From the NCBI RefSeq assembly GCF_009807095.1, contig NZ_WUCC01000001.1, positions 496,001 to 560,000 on the forward strand: DNA of 64,000 nucleotides, read 5' to 3'. Shown here piece after piece: positions 8,022 to 15,769 of the stretch. The position numbers were made by a program, and so were the translations under genes. Numbering within the stretch: the first letter of the stretch is position 1; every line of letters starts with the position of its first letter. The notes under the pieces were generated by a model, which had not been told where the DNA came from, ran no database searches, and worked only from the letters and a program-made list of their open reading frames with translations. Origin of the DNA: Rathayibacter sp. VKM Ac-2754. Lineage in GTDB: Bacteria > Actinomycetota > Actinomycetes > Actinomycetales > Microbacteriaceae.

Positions 8022-9442
8022 GCGGGCAGTGCTCCTTCGCGGTGGTGGGCCGGAGCGATTCTCGCGCCGTCCTCGTCGATGATCTCCTGCGCCAGCCGCC
8101 GGCCGACGCGGATCGCGCCGTCGACGTGCTGGTAGCCCTCGGCCGCGAGGTCGCTCGAGCCGAAGCGGAGGGGGCCGACCGGCTCGAGCTGCAGCGCGCC
8201 GTAGCGGGTGAGCCCGCCCAGGTCGAAGCTGGCGGCGTAGGCGCCCTGGGTCCACTCCTCGGCGGCCCAGTCGCTCTCGTAGTAGACGACCGGATCGAGT
8301 GCGGCCGGCCCGAAGTAGGCGGCGAGCGAGTCGAGGATCGCGGCCTTGCGCTCGGCCTCGGGCAGAGCGAGCAGCCGGTCGGCCTTCTCGTCCGAGACGA
8401 AGCCGACGAGGGTGCCGCGCTCCTCCCCCGCATTGGAGTTGTCGTAGGCCTCGTGCACGATCGCGTGCGGGCTGAAGGCGGTGCCCGAGAGGCCGTCGGC
8501 GCGCCAGAACGGCGTCGCGTAGCTGGCGTGCACCTTGATCACGAGGCCGAGCGACTGGTGCTGCAGCGACTGCTGTCGGAGGCGCGGCAGCGGCGGCTCG
8601 AACGCGATGCGGTTGACGAGGTTGGGCGGCACGGCGACGATCGCGCGGCGGGCGCGCACGGTGCGGTCTTCGGTGCGCACCTCGACCCCGTCCTCCGCGT
8701 AGTGCACGGAGCGGACGGGCGCGCCGAGCACGACGCGCTCGACGCCGAGCCGCTGAGCCAGGAGCTCCGGCACCCGCTGCAGGCCGCCGAGCACGCGCTT
8801 GTCGAGGATGAAGTCGGCGTCGACGAGGTGGCTGAAGCCTCCGGCGCTGGCCGCCATCAGGAGCGCCTGCAGCAGTGAGAACGAGTGCGCAGGCTTGGTG
8901 AGCATGGCGTCGGCGACGAAGAGCGCGATGTTGGCGCGCGCCTCCGCGTCGTCGGTCTGCTGCTCGAGCCACGCGCTGAAGCTGATGCGGTCGTAGTCGT
9001 GGGCGAGCGGATGCGCCCACGGCGCGGCCGGATCGGTCTCGGCCACGAGGCGGTCGAGCAGCTCGATCAGGCGCGAGATCTCGGACTCGGTCGTCTCGGT
9101 GCCGGGGAAGATGTCGCCGGTGAAGCGGCGGGCGCGCCCGTCGGAGCCGATGTAGACGCTCTCGCCCTCGCGGTACCGGGAGTAGGTCGCGAGGCCCAGC
9201 TCGTCGAGCGTCTCGAGCAGCGCGGTCTGGTCGGGCGAGACCCACTGCCCGCCGAGCTCGAGCATCTGCCCGTCGACGACCCGGGTCTCGAGACGGCCGC
9301 CGACGCGGTCGCGGGCCTCGAGGACGAGGACGCTGCGGCCCTGCTCGTGCAGGCGCAGGGCTGCGGTGAGGCCGGTGGCGCCCGCTCCGATCACGACGAC
9401 GTCGTACTCGTGCTCTGTCCGGTGCGTCTCGATTCGGGACAT
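8018..9442 (-). CDS. Flavin monoamine oxidase, putrescine-oxidase-like
   Basis: A 474-aa flavoprotein amine oxidase. The dinucleotide-binding start is DVVVIGAGATGLTAALRLHEQGRSVLVLEARDRVGG (about 14-49), then GGQWVSP, and the C-terminal FAD contact FGSSDLAAEGYQHVDGAIRVG resembles bacterial putrescine oxidases and MAO. Oxidative deamination of a primary amine would give aldehyde, ammonia and H2O2. ATG 9442 is chosen for its GGAAAGAG ribosome site; an ATG 15 nt upstream lacks one. It is first gene of a coupled operon with an aldehyde dehydrogenase and is divergent from marR. Putrescine as substrate is an inference from family and context. Confidence 0.88.
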   Translation of the reverse strand: MSRIETHRTEHEYDVVVIGAGATGLTAALRLHEQGRSVLVLEARDRVGGRLETRVVDGQMLELGGQWVSPDQTALLETLDELGLATYSRYREGESVYIGSDGRARRFTGDIFPGTETTESEISRLIELLDRLVAETDPAAPWAHPLAHDYDRISFSAWLEQQTDDAEARANIALFVADAMLTKPAHSFSLLQALLMAASAGGFSHLVDADFILDKRVLGGLQRVPELLAQRLGVERVVLGAPVRSVHYAEDGVEVRTEDRTVRARRAIVAVPPNLVNRIAFEPPLPRLRQQSLQHQSLGLVIKVHASYATPFWRADGLSGTAFSPHAIVHEAYDNSNAGEERGTLVGFVSDEKADRLLALPEAERKAAILDSLAAYFGPAALDPVVYYESDWAAEEWTQGAYAASFDLGGLTRYGALQLEPVGPLRFGSSDLAAEGYQHVDGAIRVGRRLAQEIIDEDGARIAPAHHREGALPA

Positions 9443-9555
9443 GACAACTCTTTCCATCGGTGATCGCCGCGTTGAACGAGGGATTGCGAGTCATTTTGTC
9501 ACAGAGAGTGTCGAGATGGGCAGTGCTCTGCTCTCGACGCCTCACTCCCAGAACT

Positions 9556-9572
9556 ACATAGGCGTGCTATGT
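9556..9572. promoter_or_regulatory. Palindromic operator at the marR start
   Basis: ACATAG-GCGTG-CTATGT is a perfect 6-bp inverted repeat with 5-nt spacer. It overlaps the first possible ATG of marR (9569). MarR proteins bind such short AT-richer palindromes, so autoregulation is likely. The site lies about 115 bp upstream of the divergent amine-oxidase start, so control of that operon is possible. Confidence 0.65.
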
Positions 9573-10045
9573 TTATGGACGTGCCCGATTCCAGCGCCCC
9601 CGTGCGCCTCGCCTCCGCCGCCACCGCCCTCGCGCGGTTCGCCGGCCGGTCGAGCGGCGCCACGGGGCTCGGCGCCCAGTCCGGCGCGGTCTGGTCGACG
9701 CTCGCCGAGCTGCGCACCTCGCCGCCCGTCCGCCTCGGCGAGCTCGCCGAGCGCGTCCGCGTCACCCAGCCGACGATGACGGGCATCATCGCCCGCCTCG
9801 ACGAGGCCGGCTGGATCCGCCGCGTGCACGACGAGGACGACGGCCGCGCCTGGCTGATCGAGGGCACCGCGGAGGGGTTCGCCGCTCTCGGCGAGCACCG
9901 CCTCCGCCTCGAGAGCGCCCTCGCTCCGCTCTTCGACGACCTCGACGACGACGACCGCCGCGCCCTCGAGCGCGCCGCCTCGATCGTCGAGACCCGCGTC
10001 GCCCGCACCCGCTCCTCCTCCCCCGAGAAAGGCCCCACGCCGTGA
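9569..10045 (+). CDS. MarR-family transcriptional regulator
   Basis: A winged-helix regulator of up to 158 aa. LGELAERVRVTQPTMTGIIARLDEAGWIRRVHDEDDGRAWLIEGT is the MarR recognition helix and wing, with flanking dimerisation helices. Three in-frame starts lie close together (ATG 9569, ATG 9575, GTG 9581). The operator palindrome covers the first, so one of the later two, possibly leaderless, may be used. Its stop overlaps the MFS start (GTGA), a common repressor-plus-efflux-pump arrangement. The inducer is unknown. Confidence 0.9.
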   Translation: MFMDVPDSSAPVRLASAATALARFAGRSSGATGLGAQSGAVWSTLAELRTSPPVRLGELAERVRVTQPTMTGIIARLDEAGWIRRVHDEDDGRAWLIEGTAEGFAALGEHRLRLESALAPLFDDLDDDDRRALERAASIVETRVARTRSSSPEKGPTP

Positions 10046-11283
10046 CATCCCCGCACTCCCCCGCCGCCGGCGGCTCGATCCTGAAGCAGCCGCTCGCCGT
10101 CTGGGCCGTCGCCTTCGCCGCCGTCATCGCCTTCATGGGCATCGGCCTGGTCGACCCGATCCTCCCGGCGATCGCCGAGAGCCTCGAGGCGACTCCGACC
10201 GAGACCTCGCTGCTGTTCACGAGCTATCTCGTGATCACCGGCGTCGTGATGTTCTTCACCAGCTGGATCTCGACGCGCATCGGCGCGAAGAAGACGCTGA
10301 TGATCGGGCTCGTGCTGATCGTCGTCTTCGCGGCTCTCGCCGGAACCGCCGGCAGCGTCGAGGGCGTCATCGGCTTCCGCGCCGGCTGGGGCTTCGGCAA
10401 CGCGCTCTTCATCGCGACGGCGCTCTCGACCATCGTCGGGGCGGCGAGCGGAGGCTCGTCGGCCGCGATCGTGCTCTACGAGGCCGCGCTGGGCATCGGC
10501 ATCGCGATCGGCCCGCTGCTCGGAGGGCTCCTCGGCAGCGTCTCGTGGCGCGGACCGTTCTTCGGCACCGCCGTGCTGATGGCGATCGGCTTCATCGCGA
10601 TCGCGACGCTGCTCCGCGAGGACGGCCCGCGGCCCACTCCGACCCCGCTGTCCGCCCCCTTCGCCGCGCTGAAGGTCCCGGCGATCCGCACCCTCGCGGG
10701 CGCCGCGCTCTTCTACAACATCGGCTTCTTCGTGCTGCTCGCCTATACGCCGTACCCGCTGGGGCTCGACGAGATGGGCCTCGGCTTCACCTTCTTCGGC
10801 TGGGGTCTCGGAGTCGCGATCACCTCGGTGTTCGTCGCCCCGCTGCTCACGCGGCGCCTGCCCCGCACCGTGGTCCTCCGCTCGGTGCTCGTGCTGCTCG
10901 CCCTCGACCTCGTCGCCGGCGGGCTGGCGATCTCGTCGCGGGTCGGCCTCATCGTCTGCATCATCGTCGGCGGGCTGCTGCTCGGCATCGTCAACACCGT
11001 GCTCACCGAGTGCGTGATGGAGGCGACCGACCTGCCCCGCTCCGTCGCCTCCTCCGCCTACTCGGGCGTCCGGTTCCTCGGCGGAGCGATCGCGCCGCCC
11101 GCCGCCTCCGCCCTGGCCGCCGCGATCTCGCCGGCGTTCCCGATGTACGCCGCCGCGGGCGCCGTGCTGGTCGCGTCGCTGATCGTGCTGCTGGGCCGGA
11201 AGACCCTCGCCCGGGCGGACGCCCACGGCGAGGAGCCCTCGACCGTCGAGGCCCAGGCGATCGCCGTAGGCGAATCGCTGTAG
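10042..11283 (+). CDS. MFS drug-efflux-type transporter
   Basis: A 413-aa, 12-segment major facilitator protein. The first helix is AVWAVAFAAVIAFMGIGLVDPILPAIAESL; the loop 2-3 motif is SWISTRIGAKKTLMIG (motif A variant); EAALGIGIAIGPLLGGLLGSVSWRGPFF is the DHA1-type antiporter motif C region. GTG 10042 overlaps the marR stop, so expression is coupled to the repressor. Proton-driven export of a small molecule is expected from the family; the substrate is unknown. A hydrophilic 20-residue C-terminal tail ends GEEPSTVEAQAIAVGESL. Confidence 0.9.
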   Translation: MTSPHSPAAGGSILKQPLAVWAVAFAAVIAFMGIGLVDPILPAIAESLEATPTETSLLFTSYLVITGVVMFFTSWISTRIGAKKTLMIGLVLIVVFAALAGTAGSVEGVIGFRAGWGFGNALFIATALSTIVGAASGGSSAAIVLYEAALGIGIAIGPLLGGLLGSVSWRGPFFGTAVLMAIGFIAIATLLREDGPRPTPTPLSAPFAALKVPAIRTLAGAALFYNIGFFVLLAYTPYPLGLDEMGLGFTFFGWGLGVAITSVFVAPLLTRRLPRTVVLRSVLVLLALDLVAGGLAISSRVGLIVCIIVGGLLLGIVNTVLTECVMEATDLPRSVASSAYSGVRFLGGAIAPPAASALAAAISPAFPMYAAAGAVLVASLIVLLGRKTLARADAHGEEPSTVEAQAIAVGESL

Positions 11284-11292
11284 GCCGCCGGC

Positions 11293-11421
11293 CTGCTGGT
11301 CGAGTAGCTCCGCAGGGGCGTATCGAGACCCCGCCACCATCAGCAGATCAGGCCTTGGACCTGGCCTTCTGACGATCGCGGATCTCGATACGCCCGCTTC
11401 GCGGGCTACTCGATCAGCAGG
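11293..11421. repeat. Dispersed palindromic repeat, copy B
   Basis: Begins CTGCTGGTCGAGTAGCTCCG and ends CGCGGGCTACTCGATCAGCA, with TATCGAGACCC, CAGCAGATCAGG and GGATCTCGATACGCCCGC between. The ends are inverted repeats and the centre is not coding. It lies downstream of the MFS gene. The rest of this 254-bp gap holds only the hairpin at 11468-11526. Confidence 0.85.
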
Positions 11422-11467
11422 GTGCAGCCACACCCACCGGGGAGTGTCGAGCGCTCGCTGCGCACAG

Positions 11468-11526
11468 CATCAGCTGAGAGCGGCGGGCCTCCTCCACTGA
11501 GCGAGGCCCACCACTCCCAGCTGATG
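11468..11526. terminator. Nested hairpins between convergent genes
   Basis: Outer arms CATCAGCTG (11468-11476) and CAGCTGATG (11518-11526), inner arms GGGCCTC (11485-11491) and GAGGCCC (11503-11509). It sits just beyond the stop of the minus-strand SDR gene and downstream of the MFS gene, as expected for a bidirectional terminator. Confidence 0.5.
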
Positions 11527-11537
11527 TTGCGTGGGCG

Positions 11538-12242
11538 TCAGACCGCCAGCTGGGGGTAGACGGCCTCGAGGGGGGCCGAGAGGCCGGACTTGACCTGGCG
11601 GCTGGTGTCGTCGGCGAGGACCTCGAAGGCGCCCGCCTCGAGGCCGTCGTAGGTCTGGCCCACGACGTCGGCCGGGCTCGCCTTCGGGCCGTCGGCCCCG
11701 GCCGCCATCGGAGTGTCGACGTAGCCGACGTGCAGCCCGAGCACGTGCACGCCCTGCGGCGCGAGCTCGAGGCGCAGCGAGTTCGTGGCCGACCAGAGCG
11801 CCGCCTTCGAGGCGCTGTACCCGCCCGCCACCGCGAACCAGCTGAGGGCCGAGTGCACGTCGACGATCGCCGCTCCGTCGGCCGTGGCGAGTCGGGAGGC
11901 GAACGCCTTCGCGAGCAGGACCGGCCCGAAGAAGTTGGTCTCCATCACCGCGCGCAGCTCCTCCGCCGACAGCGCGAGGAGGCTGTAGCTCGCCCCGGAG
12001 ACGCCCGCGTTGTTCACGAGGACCGTCACGTCGGGCGCCGCCTCGACAGCCGCCGCGATCGACGCGGCGTCGTTCACATCGAGGACGAGCGGGACGATCC
12101 GCTCGTCGCCCCACTCCTTCGGCCGGCGGGCGGCGGCGTAGACCTTCGACGCGCCGCGCGCGAGCGCCTGGGCGACGAACTCGGATCCGAGTCCTCCGTT
12201 CGCCCCGGTGACGAGGACGACTGCTCCGGTGAGTGCTGGCAT
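11538..12242 (-). CDS. SDR-family NAD(P)-dependent oxidoreductase
   Basis: A 234-aa classical short-chain dehydrogenase. The cofactor motif TGANGGLG (TGxxxGxG) is at about 13-20, NNAG at about 80-83, the catalytic Ser in DVHSALSWF, and Tyr-Lys in GGYSASKAAL. The C-terminus is shorter than the usual 250. ATG 12242 follows GGGAG at an 8-9 nt distance; upstream in-frame sequence is operator DNA. It is divergent from an HxlR regulator with a palindrome between them, so it is probably regulated by it. The substrate is unknown. Confidence 0.9.
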   Translation of the reverse strand: MPALTGAVVLVTGANGGLGSEFVAQALARGASKVYAAARRPKEWGDERIVPLVLDVNDAASIAAAVEAAPDVTVLVNNAGVSGASYSLLALSAEELRAVMETNFFGPVLLAKAFASRLATADGAAIVDVHSALSWFAVAGGYSASKAALWSATNSLRLELAPQGVHVLGLHVGYVDTPMAAGADGPKASPADVVGQTYDGLEAGAFEVLADDTSRQVKSGLSAPLEAVYPQLAV

Positions 12243-12310
12243 GGTGGGTTCTCCCTGGGATCGGGTCGCGACCTCCGCGACCAGTGCTCCTGACAACCCG
12301 GGACGAGTAG

Positions 12311-12325
12311 GTTGGTATTCCCAAC
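12311..12325. promoter_or_regulatory. Palindromic operator between SDR and HxlR genes
   Basis: GTTGG-TATTC-CCAAC is a perfect 5-bp inverted repeat with a 5-nt spacer, 19 bp before the hxlR start and 69 bp before the SDR start. A CTGACA (12290-12295) 17 nt before TGGTAT (12313-12318) could be the hxlR promoter, which the operator would cover. Confidence 0.6.
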
Positions 12326-12343
12326 TCACTCGGAGAGGCTCTC

Positions 12344-12790
12344 ATGACGACCGTCGGCATCACCCCCCGCGCCTGCCCTATCGCCGCGGGGCTCGAGGTG
12401 CTCGGGGAGCGCTGGAGCCTGCTCGTGCTCCGCGAGCTCGCGTTCGGCGAGCACCGCTTCGACCGGATCCAGGCGTTCACCGGCGCCCCGCGCGACGTGC
12501 TCACGGCGCGGCTGCGCAGCCTCGAGGAGCACGGCGTCATCGAGCGCGTCCGCTACTCGGAGCGCCCGCCCCGCTCCGAGTACCACCTGACCGAGGCCGG
12601 CCGCGAGGCCGCGCCGATCCTCATCGCGCTCGCCGCCTGGGGCGAGCGCTGGGCGCGCGACCCGGAGGCGCGGCAGCCCTACGCGCACGACTGCGGAGCC
12701 CTCCTCGAGCCTCGACTGCACTGCGCGGTCTGCGGCGAGCCGATGGGCGCCGACTCGATCGAGCTGGCGGAGGCGCCGAACGTCAGCTGA
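12344..12790 (+). CDS. HxlR-family winged-helix regulator
   Basis: A 148-aa MarR-like HxlR protein. The signature begins CPIAAGLEVLGERWSLLVLRELAFGEHRFDRIQ and continues APRDVLTARLRSLEEHGVIERVRYSERPPRSEYHLTEAGREA. The N-terminal Cys in RACPIA is the position used for redox or electrophile sensing in some family members. A short Cys-containing C-terminal extension (DCGALLEPRLHCAVCGEPM) resembles a zinc-ribbon tail. It is divergent from the SDR gene, its likely target. Confidence 0.9.
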   Translation: MTTVGITPRACPIAAGLEVLGERWSLLVLRELAFGEHRFDRIQAFTGAPRDVLTARLRSLEEHGVIERVRYSERPPRSEYHLTEAGREAAPILIALAAWGERWARDPEARQPYAHDCGALLEPRLHCAVCGEPMGADSIELAEAPNVS

Positions 12791-12838
12791 GAGTGCTCGT
12801 CACGCACGATGGCGCGCGAGAGCCGCTCTCAGCTGACG
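12781..12838. terminator. Perfect 13-bp-stem hairpin at the hxlR stop
   Basis: CGTCAGCTGAGAG (12781-12793) pairs perfectly with CTCTCAGCTGACG (12826-12838). The left arm contains the hxlR stop codon, and the convergent gene ends 11 nt beyond the right arm. Probable bidirectional terminator. Confidence 0.6.
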
Positions 12839-12849
12839 GTGCGCGCGGC

Positions 12850-13302
12850 TCAGGCCGCGACCTCGAGCATCCGCGGGCGGAGCGCGGCGGTCAGCGGATC
12901 CGCCGCGCACGCCGCCAGCGCCGCCGCGAGCACGCCGGGCGCGGGCCGCTGATCCCGCACGCACACGTCCACTCCCGCCGGAGTGAACGGCGTGCGGGCG
13001 AAGCGCGTCAGCGCCCATCCCGCGTCGAGATCGGCCGCGACGAACGACCACCGGCTCCGCGCCAGCAGCGTCAACGGCTCGACCCCGCGCCAGCGGAAGC
13101 CGAGCGGATCCGCGGGGTCGGGGCTGTCGATACCCACGACGTACCGCGGCCCGCGCCGCCCCCGCCAGCTCACGACGTCGCCGACCTCGCCGGTCGGCAG
13201 CGGCGCGTACGTGATCGCGACTCCGGCCCGCGCGCGCCACAGCGGCAGGCTCGAGCCGCGCACGAACCAGGTGCCCGTCGCGAGGGCGGCCCGGTCGATC
13301 AC
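12850..13302 (-). CDS. Lipocalin-like domain protein coupled to poxB
   Basis: A 150-aa protein beginning at GTG 13302, which overlaps the poxB stop by 4 nt (GTGA). The sequence GTWFVRGSSLPLWRARAGVAITYAPL, then RWRGVEPLTLLARSRWSFVAADLDAGWALTRFARTPFTPAGVDVCVRD, has the GxW start and strand spacing of lipocalin-like beta-barrels. No signal peptide is seen, so it is probably cytoplasmic. The coupling to pyruvate oxidase suggests a lipid, quinone or small-ligand role, but that is speculative. Confidence 0.7.
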   Translation of the reverse strand: MIDRAALATGTWFVRGSSLPLWRARAGVAITYAPLPTGEVGDVVSWRGRRGPRYVVGIDSPDPADPLGFRWRGVEPLTLLARSRWSFVAADLDAGWALTRFARTPFTPAGVDVCVRDQRPAPGVLAAALAACAADPLTAALRPRMLEVAA

Positions 13303-15050
13303 TGCAGGGCGTGCTTGATGTTGGTGCGGGCGAGCGCGACGGCCTCGCCGGCGCCGCCGTTCATCACGATCTTCGACATGGCCAGCGCGAAGCCCTTCAC
13401 CTGGGCACCGGTGATGGTCGGCGGCAGCGAGAGGGCGAGCGGATCCGTCACCACGTCGACGAGGACCGGCCCGTTCTCGGCGAGCGCCTCCCGCAGCGCA
13501 CCCTCGACCTCCCGCGGGTCCTCGACGCGGATCCCGCGGATGCCGACCGCCTCCGCCACCTTCGCGTAGTCGACCATCGGCACGTCGACCGCGAAGTCGG
13601 GGAAGCCGTCGACCAGCATCTCGACCTTGACGAGCCCGAGCGTCGAGTTGTTGAAGACCACGATCGTGACCGGGAGCTTGTAAGCCGCCACCGTCACCAG
13701 CTCGCCCATCAGCATCGAGAGCCCGCCGTCTCCGCTCAGCGAGACGACCTGCCGACCCGGGTGCGAGAGCTGCGCGCCGACCGCCTGGGGCAGCGCGTTG
13801 GCCATCGAGCCGTGCAGGTACGAGCCGATCAGGCGGCGACGGCCGTTCGGCGTGATGTAGCGGGCCTGCCAGACGTTGCCCATGCCGGTGTCGGCGGTGA
13901 CGATCGCGTCGTCCGAGAGCAGCCCGTCGAGGGTGGAGGCGACCAGCTCGGGGTGGATCGGGCGGCGCTTCTCGACCTCGGTGTACTTCCCGACGACTCC
14001 GGTGACGAGCTTCTCGTGCTTCTTCAGCGTCTTGTCGAGGAAGCGGTGGTCCTTCCGCTTCACCAGCGGGGTGAGCGCGGTGAGGGTGGCGGCGACGTCT
14101 CCGTGCACGGGATGCGCGACGCTCACGCGCCGGCCGAGCTTCGAGGCGTCGGTGTCGACCTGCGCGACGACCACCTTCCCGTCGTCGGGAAGGAACTGCT
14201 CGTAGGGGAAGTCGGTGCCGAGCAGGATCAGCAGGTCGGCGTCGTGGATGCCGGCGTGCGCCGCTCCGTAGCCCAGCAGGCCCGTCATGCCGACGTCGTA
14301 GGGGTTGTCGTACTGGATCCACTCCTTGCCGCGCAGCGAGTGCCCGACCGGTGCTCCCACCAGCTCGGCGAACGCGACGACCTCGTCGTGCGCGTCGCGC
14401 ACTCCGGCGCCGGCGAAGATCGCGACGGTCCTCGCCTCGTCGATCGCCGTGGCGAGCGCCCGCACGTCGGCGTCGTCCGGCACGAGCGTGGGAGGCGCGG
14501 GCAGCACGAACGCGGGGAACTCGCCCACGGCGTCCAGCTCGGCGATGTCGCCGGGGAGGGTCACCACGGCCACCCCCTTCAGGGCCACGGCGCTGCGCAG
14601 CGCGGCGTTGACCACCCGGGGGGCCTGCGCCGCGGTCGAGACCAGCTCGCGGTAGTTCGAGCACTCGACGAACAGGCGGTCGGGGTGCGTCTCCTGGAAG
14701 TAGGAGGAGCCGATCTCGTTGCTCGGGATGTGGCTGGCGATCGCCAGGACCGGGGCGCCCGAGCGGTGCGCGTCGTACAGGCCGTTGATCAGGTGCAGGT
14801 TGCCGGGCCCGCAGCTGCCCGCGCAGACCGCGAGCTTCCCGGTGAGCTGGGCCTCGGCGCCGGCGGCGAAGGCGGCCGCCTCCTCGTTGCGCACGTGGAT
14901 CCAGTCGATGCCCCCCTTCGCCGACCCGCCGCTGCGGCGGACCGAGTCCACGATCGGGTTGAGCGAGTCTCCGACGATCCCGTAGATCCGGGACACACCG
15001 GCGTCGATGAGCTGGGCGATGAGCTGGTCCGCGACCGTCTTCTGAGCCAT
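13299..15050 (-). CDS. poxB: ThDP-dependent pyruvate dehydrogenase (quinone) / pyruvate oxidase
   Basis: A 583-aa ThDP enzyme. The N-terminal PYR domain has VRNEEAAAFAAGAEAQLTG with the ThDP-activating Glu about residue 56, GSCGPGNLHLINGLYDAHRSGAPVLAIA follows, then an FAD-binding middle domain (about 190-350). The C-terminal PP domain has GDGGLSMLMGELVTVAAYKLPVTIVVFNN, the Mg-ThDP motif. Length and motifs match PoxB, which oxidises pyruvate to acetate plus CO2 and passes electrons to quinone. The usual RHEE is RNEE here. It forms a two-gene unit with the lipocalin-like gene. Confidence 0.93.
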   Translation of the reverse strand: MAQKTVADQLIAQLIDAGVSRIYGIVGDSLNPIVDSVRRSGGSAKGGIDWIHVRNEEAAAFAAGAEAQLTGKLAVCAGSCGPGNLHLINGLYDAHRSGAPVLAIASHIPSNEIGSSYFQETHPDRLFVECSNYRELVSTAAQAPRVVNAALRSAVALKGVAVVTLPGDIAELDAVGEFPAFVLPAPPTLVPDDADVRALATAIDEARTVAIFAGAGVRDAHDEVVAFAELVGAPVGHSLRGKEWIQYDNPYDVGMTGLLGYGAAHAGIHDADLLILLGTDFPYEQFLPDDGKVVVAQVDTDASKLGRRVSVAHPVHGDVAATLTALTPLVKRKDHRFLDKTLKKHEKLVTGVVGKYTEVEKRRPIHPELVASTLDGLLSDDAIVTADTGMGNVWQARYITPNGRRRLIGSYLHGSMANALPQAVGAQLSHPGRQVVSLSGDGGLSMLMGELVTVAAYKLPVTIVVFNNSTLGLVKVEMLVDGFPDFAVDVPMVDYAKVAEAVGIRGIRVEDPREVEGALREALAENGPVLVDVVTDPLALSLPPTITGAQVKGFALAMSKIVMNGGAGEAVALARTNIKHALQ

Positions 15051-15187
15051 GCGTCTATTCGACTACCGTCGGCTGGGCGTCCGCCCCTGCAGAGTGTCGC
15101 GAATCCGTCGCCGGAGGGAGCCCCGGACGGCCGGCTCGCCCTACCCTGGGGGTCGATCCGTCACCGCCACCCCGTCTGGAGCAGCTC

Positions 15188-15694
15188 ATGAACCGCCGCC
15201 GTACCGCTCTCGTCCTCGCCGCCTCCGCAGCGCTCGCCCTCGGCCTCAGCGGCTGCTCCACTGTCAACAGCATGATGGGCGGCGAGACCCGCGACGACAC
15301 CTCGGGCGAGATCGTCGAGGGCGGCACGACCGACGTCTTCCAGCTGCGGGTCGGCGACTGCCTGAACGACGAGCTGAGCGAGACGGCCACCGAGGTGACC
15401 GACGTGCCGACCGTGCCGTGCACCGAGCCGCACAGCTACGAGGTGTTCCAGAACGTGACGATGGCCGAGGCCGACGAGTACCCGGGCGAGACCGCGACGA
15501 CGGACCAGGCCGAGACCGAGTGCAGCGCGGCGTTCGACGGCTTCGTCGGCCTCAGCTACGAGGAGTCGCAGTACGACTTCAGCTACTACTACCCGACCCA
15601 GGAGAGCTGGGACGGCGGCGACCGCACCATCAACTGCCTGATCACCGACCCGGCCGGCCCCAACTCGGGCAGCCTCGCGGGCGTCGCCGCCTGA
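15188..15694 (+). CDS. Septum-formation-family lipoprotein
   Basis: A 168-aa exported lipoprotein. The signal peptide has a basic start and a lipobox LSGC with C23. The mature part has two paired-Cys blocks: GDCLND...VPCTEPHSYEVFQ and ETECSAAFDGFVG...NCLITDP. The GDCxn...vpCtepHdyEVf pattern is the septum_form domain common in actinobacterial lipoproteins. It sits on the outer face of the membrane; the precise role in envelope biology is unresolved. It is monocistronic and convergent with the MFS gene. Confidence 0.85.
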   Translation: MNRRRTALVLAASAALALGLSGCSTVNSMMGGETRDDTSGEIVEGGTTDVFQLRVGDCLNDELSETATEVTDVPTVPCTEPHSYEVFQNVTMAEADEYPGETATTDQAETECSAAFDGFVGLSYEESQYDFSYYYPTQESWDGGDRTINCLITDPAGPNSGSLAGVAA

Positions 15695-15701
15695 TCGTCC
15701 G

Positions 15702-15769
15702 CAGAAGCAAGGCCAGACCGCTCGAATCTCGGAATTCTCGCGATATCAGCGGATCCAGCCTTACTTGTG
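15702..15769. repeat. 68-bp palindromic element, copy 1
   Basis: CAGAAGCAAGGCCAG at the left and CCAGCCTTACTTGTG at the right are near-complementary, with GAATTC near the centre. It covers the stop codon of the minus-strand MFS gene. A second element of exactly the same 68-bp length and similar layout occurs at 54463-54530, also between convergent genes. Confidence 0.65.
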
